Shown: positions 32,758 to 37,003 of the stretch, piece after piece
Position numbering within the stretch: the stretch's first letter is position 1
How the letters are laid out: each line of letters begins with the position of its first letter
From: Pseudomonadota bacterium
GTDB taxonomy: Bacteria > Pseudomonadota > Alphaproteobacteria > Rhizobiales > Xanthobacteraceae
DNA length: 37,003 nt
Direction: 5' to 3'
Assembly: GCA_023386885.1 (NCBI GenBank)
Contig: JAEWIX010000077.1
Span: forward strand, 1 to 37,003
Position numbers and translations under genes: made by a program
The notes under the pieces: generated by a model
Databases searched by the model: none
The model's input: only the letters and a program-made list of their open reading frames with translations
What the model was told of the DNA's origin: nothing

Positions 32758-33792
32758 GTGCGATTCGCGTTTGGTCCGGCTTTCCTTTTGGCCCTGCGAC
32801 TCCGAGCCTCCGCTTTGTCCCCGCCAACCGCGCCGGTTACGGCCTTCGCCGATCAGATTCCCGTAAACCCGGCCGCGCCGCGTCGTGCCCCACAGCGCAC
32901 CGATCGTCCGTTCCGCGGCATCGCGCTGGTGGTCGCCTCCACCGTGTTCCTTGCCTGCTCGGATGCGCTCGCCAAGTATCTCACGCGCGGCCTGCCGGCG
33001 GTCGAGATCGCCTGGATCAGGTTCTTCGTGTTCGTCCTGATCATGATGCCGGCGGTGCTGATGCGGCGCGGCGGCAACGTGCTCGCCACGCGTCGGCCGG
33101 TGATCCAGGTGCTGCGCGGCATCGGGTTGGTGTCGTCGTCGCTGTTCTTCATCTGGGGCCTCGGTTATCTGCCGATCGCGGAGGCTTCCGCCACGGCCTT
33201 CGTCGCGCCGATGTTTGTCACCTGTCTCTCGATCGTGATGTTGTCGGAGAAGGTCGGCGTCCGGCGCTGGATCGCCACTCTTGTCGGACTGATCGGCGTG
33301 TTGATCGTAGTGCGGCCGGGCACCGCGGCCTTCCATGCCGCGGCGTTCTTTCCGATCGTCTCGGCGCTGGGCTGGGCCTTCGCGCTGGTGCTGACGCGGC
33401 AGATCGCGGGCGTCGATCGTCCGGTGACGACCATGGCCTATTCGGCCATCGTCGGCTTCGTCGTGCTGTCGCTGCTGGTGCCGTTCTTCTGGGTGACCCC
33501 GACCTGGCAGCAGGTCGGCATCGCGGTGCTGATTGGAATTTCATCGACGCTCGGCCACTGGATCGTGGTGCTGGCCTATCGCCACGCCGACGCCTCGGTG
33601 CTGGCGCCGTTCACCTACAGCCAGCTGGTGTGGGTCAGCACGCTGGGCTTCGTGATGTTCGCGGAAATTCCGGATCGCTTCACCGTGCTGGGCGCGTGCA
33701 TCATCATTTGCAGCGGGCTCTACATCGCGCACCGCGAACGCATCCGCAAAGCGCAAATGCGCGACACGCTGGAACGCGCGCCGGGGGCGTGA
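32758..33792 (+). CDS. EamA-family (DMT) membrane transporter
   Basis: About 344 residues with ten predicted transmembrane helices arranged as two EamA repeats (first helix from about residue 53, GIALVVASTVFLACSDALAKYL). The family exports amino acids, nucleobases, polyamines or other metabolites; the substrate is not predictable here. The reading frame begins with GTG 32758, without a convincing ribosome site, and the first 45 residues are proline- and arginine-rich and unlike the family, so the true start may be further in. It converges on the Lrp-type regulator gene. Confidence 0.87.
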   Translation: MRFAFGPAFLLALRLRASALSPPTAPVTAFADQIPVNPAAPRRAPQRTDRPFRGIALVVASTVFLACSDALAKYLTRGLPAVEIAWIRFFVFVLIMMPAVLMRRGGNVLATRRPVIQVLRGIGLVSSSLFFIWGLGYLPIAEASATAFVAPMFVTCLSIVMLSEKVGVRRWIATLVGLIGVLIVVRPGTAAFHAAAFFPIVSALGWAFALVLTRQIAGVDRPVTTMAYSAIVGFVVLSLLVPFFWVTPTWQQVGIAVLIGISSTLGHWIVVLAYRHADASVLAPFTYSQLVWVSTLGFVMFAEIPDRFTVLGACIIICSGLYIAHRERIRKAQMRDTLERAPGA

Positions 33793-33814
33793 GCCTTTGG
33801 GATTCCGCGTGAGC

Positions 33815-33908
33815 CGTCATCCTGAGGCGGTTGCGCAGCAACCCTCGAAGGGTGACGGTGATGCATCCTTCGAGGCTCGGGCTTTCGCCCTCGCGCCTCA
33901 GGATGACG
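33815..33908. repeat. Cloverleaf palindromic repeat (CGTCATCCTGAGG type)
   Basis: A perfect 14-bp outer stem, CGTCATCCTGAGGC (33815-33828) with GCCTCAGGATGACG (33895-33908), encloses three hairpins: GGTTGC-GCA-GCAACC, then CCTCGAAGG (33843-33851) with CCTTCGAGG (33867-33875), then GGGC-TTTC-GCCC (33879-33890). The sequence differs from the repeat at 28336 but the layout is the same. It lies between convergent genes. Confidence 0.92.
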
Positions 33909-33910
33909 AG

Positions 33911-34372
33911 TCACACCGGCAACGCAATCGAATACTTCACCTGACTGAGCGCGAAGCTGGACTCGATAGAGGCGATGCCGTCGAGCCGCGTCAGCTTGGT
34001 TTTCAGGAATGTCTCGTAGGAGGCGAGGTCGGCCACCACGACGCGCAGCAGGTAGTCGCGATTGCCGGTCATCAGGTAGCACTCCAGCACTTCCTCCCAA
34101 CCCGAGATCGCTTTCGCAAAGCGGTCGAGGTCTTCCTCCTTCTGCCGCGCCAGCTTGATCGAGATGAAGACGCTGACGTGCAGCCCGAGCGATTGCTGAT
34201 CGACGGTGGCGATATAGCGGGTGATGACGCCGCGCTCCTCCAGCAGTTTCACGCGGCGGTGGCACGGCGACACCGAGAGCCCGATTTTGTCGGCCAACTC
34301 CTGCATGGTGATGCGGCTGTCCCGCTGCAACAGCGCGATGATCTTGCGGTCGATGGCGTCGAGGACTGTCAT
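33911..34372 (-). CDS. Lrp/AsnC-family transcriptional regulator
   Basis: A 153-residue feast/famine regulator. Residues 1-60 are the helix-turn-helix (LDAIDRKIIALLQRD then MQELADKIGLSVSPCHRRVKLLEE); residues about 65-145 are the RAM/AsnC ligand-sensing domain (YLMTGNRDYLLRV). Such proteins usually sense an amino acid and often control a divergent neighbour. The pyruvate-dehydrogenase-E1-like gene starts 136 bp away on the other strand, with a strong palindrome between. ATG 34372 is the conserved start; a 16-residue longer frame runs into that palindrome and is unlikely. Confidence 0.94.
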   Translation of the reverse strand: MTVLDAIDRKIIALLQRDSRITMQELADKIGLSVSPCHRRVKLLEERGVITRYIATVDQQSLGLHVSVFISIKLARQKEEDLDRFAKAISGWEEVLECYLMTGNRDYLLRVVVADLASYETFLKTKLTRLDGIASIESSFALSQVKYSIALPV

Positions 34373-34399
34373 TGGAATGCAATCATTGAAAATAGGGAG

Positions 34400-34424
34400 A
34401 ATATTGGGATGATATCCCAATATT
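34400..34424. promoter_or_regulatory. Palindromic operator between lrp-like and E1-like genes
   Basis: AATATTGGGAT (34400-34410), centre GAT, then its exact reverse complement (34414-34424): an 11-3-11 dyad, extended by GAG/CTC with one base out of register. It lies 28 bp before the regulator start and 84 bp before the other gene, a suitable place for the Lrp-type protein to control both. Confidence 0.75.
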
Positions 34425-34508
34425 TCTCAACGTGATGCGAAAAATTGAGAAATTTGACGCCCCACGCGGCGCTACCATCGAGCGAACCCGAACCATTGAG
34501 TCCGCCCC

Positions 34509-36905
34509 ATGTCGATCGAACCGCGCCGCCTCGAACTCCTGTCAGCCCTGTCGCGCAAGGTGCTGTGGCTGTCGTCCTGGACCATCCATCACGCCAATCA
34601 CATTCGCCCGAATGCCGACGGCCTGAAAGTCGGCGGCCATCAGGCGTCGTCCGCTTCGCTCGCGACCATCATGTCGGCGCTGTATTTCTCGGTGCTGAAG
34701 CCCGAGGACCGCGTCGCGGTGAAGCCGCACGCCAGTCCGATCTTCCACGCGATCCAGTATCTGTTCGGGCATCAGACCCGGGAGAAGCTGGAGAATTTTC
34801 GCGGCTACAAGGGCGCGCAATCCTATCCGTCGCGCACCAAGGACATCGACGACGTCGATTTCTCCACCGGCTCGGTCGGGCTCGGCGTGGCGCAGACGCT
34901 GTTCTCGTCGCTGGTGCAGGACTACGTCAGCGCCCACGGCTTCATGAAGGACCGCCGCGAAGGCCGCATGATCGCGCTGGTCGGTGACGCCGAAATGGAC
35001 GAGGGCAACATCTTCGAGGCGTTGCTGGAAGGCTGGAAGCACGGCCTGCGCAACACCTGGTGGATCGTCGATTATAACCGCCAGAGCCTCGACGCTGTGG
35101 TGCGCGAAGGCCTGTGGGAGAAGTTCGAAACCATGTTCCGCAACTTCGGCTGGGACGTGGTGATCGTGAAGTACGGCAAGCTGATGCAGGCGGCGTTCGC
35201 CGAGCCCGGCGGCGAGGCGTTGCGGCGCTGGATCGATAGCTGTCCCAATCAGGTCTACGCCGCGCTGTGCTTTCAGGGTGGCGCGGCATTCCGCAAGCGC
35301 TTGCAGGACGAGATCGGCGATCAGGGCGACGTCAGCGCGTTGATCGAGCGGCGCAGCGATGCGGAGTTGCTGGCGCTGATGTCGAACCTCGGCGGCCACG
35401 ATATGGCGAACATGCTGGAGGCGTTCGAGTCCATCGATCACGATCGCCCGGTGTGCTTCATCGCCTACACCGTCAAGGGCGTCGGCCTGCCGTTCCAGGG
35501 CCACAAGGACAACCATGCCGGCCTGATGACGCCGGCGCAGATGGAAGCGTTTCGCGCCGCGCAGAACATCCGGCCGGGCCACGAGTGGGACAAGTTCGAA
35601 GGGCTGGCGCAATCGCCCGCCGAACTGGAAGCCTTCGTCAAGGGCGCGTCCTTTTTCCGTGACGGCCGGCGGCGGTTGGAGACGCCGACCATCGACGTGC
35701 CGGAGCAACTGGCGTTTCCTGCGTCCGCGCAGATGTCGACGCAGCAGGGCTTCGGGCTGATCCTCAACGAACTCGCGCGTGGCGACAGCGAACTGGCATC
35801 GCGCATCGTCACCGCGTCGCCGGACGTGACGGTGTCGACCAATCTCGGCGCGTGGGTGAACCGGCGCGGCCTGTTCGCCAAGGCGGCGATGGCGGACGTG
35901 TTCAAAAAGGAGAAAATCCCGTCCACCTTCACGTGGGATTACTCACCGAAGGGCCAGCACATCGAACTCGGCATCGCCGAGATGAATCTTTTCATCCTGA
36001 TGTCGGCGCTGGGTCTGTCGCATTCCATCAACGGCGCGCGGCTGCTGCCGGTGGCGACGCTGTACGATCCGTTCATCGAGCGCGGGCTCGATGCGCTGAA
36101 CTACGCCTGCTATCAGGACGCGCGCTTCATGGTGGCGGCGACGCCGTCCGGCATCACGCTCGCGCCCGAAGGCGGCGCGCATCAGTCGATCGCGACGCCG
36201 CTGATCGGCATGGCGCAGGATGGGCTGGCGTCGTTCGAGCCGGCCTTCGTCGATGAACTCGCGACGATCATGCGCTGGGGTTTCGACCACATGCAGCGCG
36301 ACCTTGACGACAAGGGCAGCGCGCGCGACGGCACCCGCAGCGGCGGCTCGGTCTATCTGCGATTGTCGACGCGCACCGTCGAGCAGCCGAAGCGGATCAT
36401 GACACCCGAACTGCAACGCGACATCGCCGATGGTGCTTACTGGTTGCGCAAGCCGGGGCCGAACGCGGAAGTGGTGGTGGCCTATACCGGCGCGGTTGCC
36501 CCCGAAGCCATTGAGGCGGTCGGGTTGCTCGGTGAGAGCCGCCGCGATATCGGGCTATTGGCGATCACCTCGGCGGATCGTCTGCACGCCGGTTGGACCG
36601 CCGCGCGGCGGATGCGTCGCGAGCGGCGGGGGGCGGCCTATATGAGCCATATCGAGACACTGCTGGCGCCGCTGCCGCGCGACTGCGGCATCGTGACAGT
36701 GCTCGACGGCCATCCGGCGACTCTGGGCTGGATCGGCGCGGTGTGCGGCCACCGGATGGAAGCGCTCGGCGTCGAGCACTTCGGCCAGACCGGTTCGATA
36801 GATGACCTCTATCGGCACTACGGCATTGACGCCAACGCCATCCTCGATGCGGCGGAAGGTCTCACGGCCGGCGGTCCGGTGCGGCATCGGAAGATGGCGG
36901 TGTAG
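34509..36905 (+). CDS. Pyruvate-dehydrogenase-E1-like / transketolase-like protein
   Basis: A 798-residue thiamine-diphosphate enzyme of the homodimeric E1 (AceE) / transketolase class; E. coli AceE has 887. The ThDP/Mg motif GDAEMDEGN (159-167) leads about 23 residues on to VDYN (N190). Other AceE-like segments: STGSVGLGVAQT, GAWVNRRGLF and EGGAHQSIATPLIG. No E2 or E3 gene follows in the window. Pairing with a divergent Lrp-type gene recalls mdeB/mdeR of Pseudomonas putida, where the E1-like MdeB is thought to act on 2-oxobutyrate from methionine; that reading is inference, as no methionine gamma-lyase gene is seen. Start ATG 34509 agrees with the family N-terminus. Confidence 0.9.
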   Translation: MSIEPRRLELLSALSRKVLWLSSWTIHHANHIRPNADGLKVGGHQASSASLATIMSALYFSVLKPEDRVAVKPHASPIFHAIQYLFGHQTREKLENFRGYKGAQSYPSRTKDIDDVDFSTGSVGLGVAQTLFSSLVQDYVSAHGFMKDRREGRMIALVGDAEMDEGNIFEALLEGWKHGLRNTWWIVDYNRQSLDAVVREGLWEKFETMFRNFGWDVVIVKYGKLMQAAFAEPGGEALRRWIDSCPNQVYAALCFQGGAAFRKRLQDEIGDQGDVSALIERRSDAELLALMSNLGGHDMANMLEAFESIDHDRPVCFIAYTVKGVGLPFQGHKDNHAGLMTPAQMEAFRAAQNIRPGHEWDKFEGLAQSPAELEAFVKGASFFRDGRRRLETPTIDVPEQLAFPASAQMSTQQGFGLILNELARGDSELASRIVTASPDVTVSTNLGAWVNRRGLFAKAAMADVFKKEKIPSTFTWDYSPKGQHIELGIAEMNLFILMSALGLSHSINGARLLPVATLYDPFIERGLDALNYACYQDARFMVAATPSGITLAPEGGAHQSIATPLIGMAQDGLASFEPAFVDELATIMRWGFDHMQRDLDDKGSARDGTRSGGSVYLRLSTRTVEQPKRIMTPELQRDIADGAYWLRKPGPNAEVVVAYTGAVAPEAIEAVGLLGESRRDIGLLAITSADRLHAGWTAARRMRRERRGAAYMSHIETLLAPLPRDCGIVTVLDGHPATLGWIGAVCGHRMEALGVEHFGQTGSIDDLYRHYGIDANAILDAAEGLTAGGPVRHRKMAV

Positions 36906-36927
36906 TCCGCCCACAAGATCACAACTT

Positions 36928-37003
36928 CGGCGTCGTCCCCGCGCAGGCGGGGACCCAGACTCCCTGGTGCGTCGGCTCTTGAAAGCGGGCCACCACACAA
37001 GTC
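36928..37003. repeat. Start of another intergenic palindromic repeat, cut by window edge
   Basis: After the E1-like gene, GTCCCCGC-GCAG-GCGGGGAC forms a hairpin followed by CCAGACTCCCTGG. It resembles a third type of short intergenic repeat common in this bacterial group; its end cannot be judged. Confidence 0.55.

Noticed and set aside
34454..34478. Sigma-70 promoter TTGACG before the E1-like gene
   Set aside because: No acceptable -10 hexamer lies 16-18 bp downstream.
1..37003. CRISPR arrays, insertion sequences, prophage, toxin-antitoxin pairs
   Set aside because: No regularly spaced direct repeats, transposase, integrase or phage genes, or small paired genes with ribosome sites were seen.

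Overview
The window is a GC-rich (roughly 63-66% by eye) chromosomal segment of an alphaproteobacterium. Gene content, codon use and the intergenic palindromes of the types CGTCATGGCCGGGC and CGTCATCCTGAGG point to the Bradyrhizobium/Rhodopseudomonas/Afipia group (Nitrobacteraceae). This placement is an inference from recognition; no database was searched. Almost the whole window is coding. No insertion sequence, prophage, CRISPR array or rRNA was seen.

The centrepiece (7.8-20.3 kb) is a compact selenocysteine island. A divergent promoter region leads into fdoG, whose reading frame is interrupted at codon 200 by an in-frame TGA. That TGA sits in the family's selenocysteine context and is followed, 11 nt later, by a SECIS-type hairpin. 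Then come fdoH and fdoI (iron-sulfur and cytochrome b subunits of a membrane-bound, Tat-exported formate dehydrogenase), fdhE (maturation), selA (selenocysteine synthase), a Sel1-repeat gene, selB (selenocysteine elongation factor), selC (tRNA-Sec, anticodon UCA), two unrecognised genes, and the converging selD (selenophosphate synthetase). One locus therefore holds the only selenoprotein seen here and the four core sel genes needed to make it. Three successive ATGA overlaps tie selA, the Sel1 gene, selB and the next gene together. The most unusual point is that selC lies on the sense strand, in frame, inside the 3' end of the selB reading frame: 96 nt are exactly 32 codons, with no stop before or inside it.

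Left flank (0-7.6 kb): htpG, an AhpD-like CxxC protein and a LysR regulator on the plus strand; then, on the minus strand, a nucleotide-sugar-epimerase-like protein, a NifS/IscS-type cysteine desulfurase, and a 4-nt-overlapping pair of exported proteins (TlpA-like thioredoxin and Tat-type transglutaminase).

Right flank (20.4-37 kb): an AMP-forming acyl-CoA synthetase; a polytopic GT-C-like membrane glycosyltransferase; a probable operon of cytoplasmic molybdopterin oxidoreductase, isopropylmalate-dehydrogenase-like enzyme and zinc alcohol dehydrogenase; a ClC chloride channel/antiporter with CBS domains; a class C beta-lactamase-fold hydrolase; an aldo/keto reductase; an EamA transporter; and an Lrp/AsnC regulator divergent from a pyruvate-dehydrogenase-E1-like protein, with a near-perfect palindrome between them. 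All four convergent gene junctions carry a palindromic repeat or a remnant of one. Two of the repeats fold on paper into cloverleaves (one outer stem, three inner hairpins) although their sequences differ.
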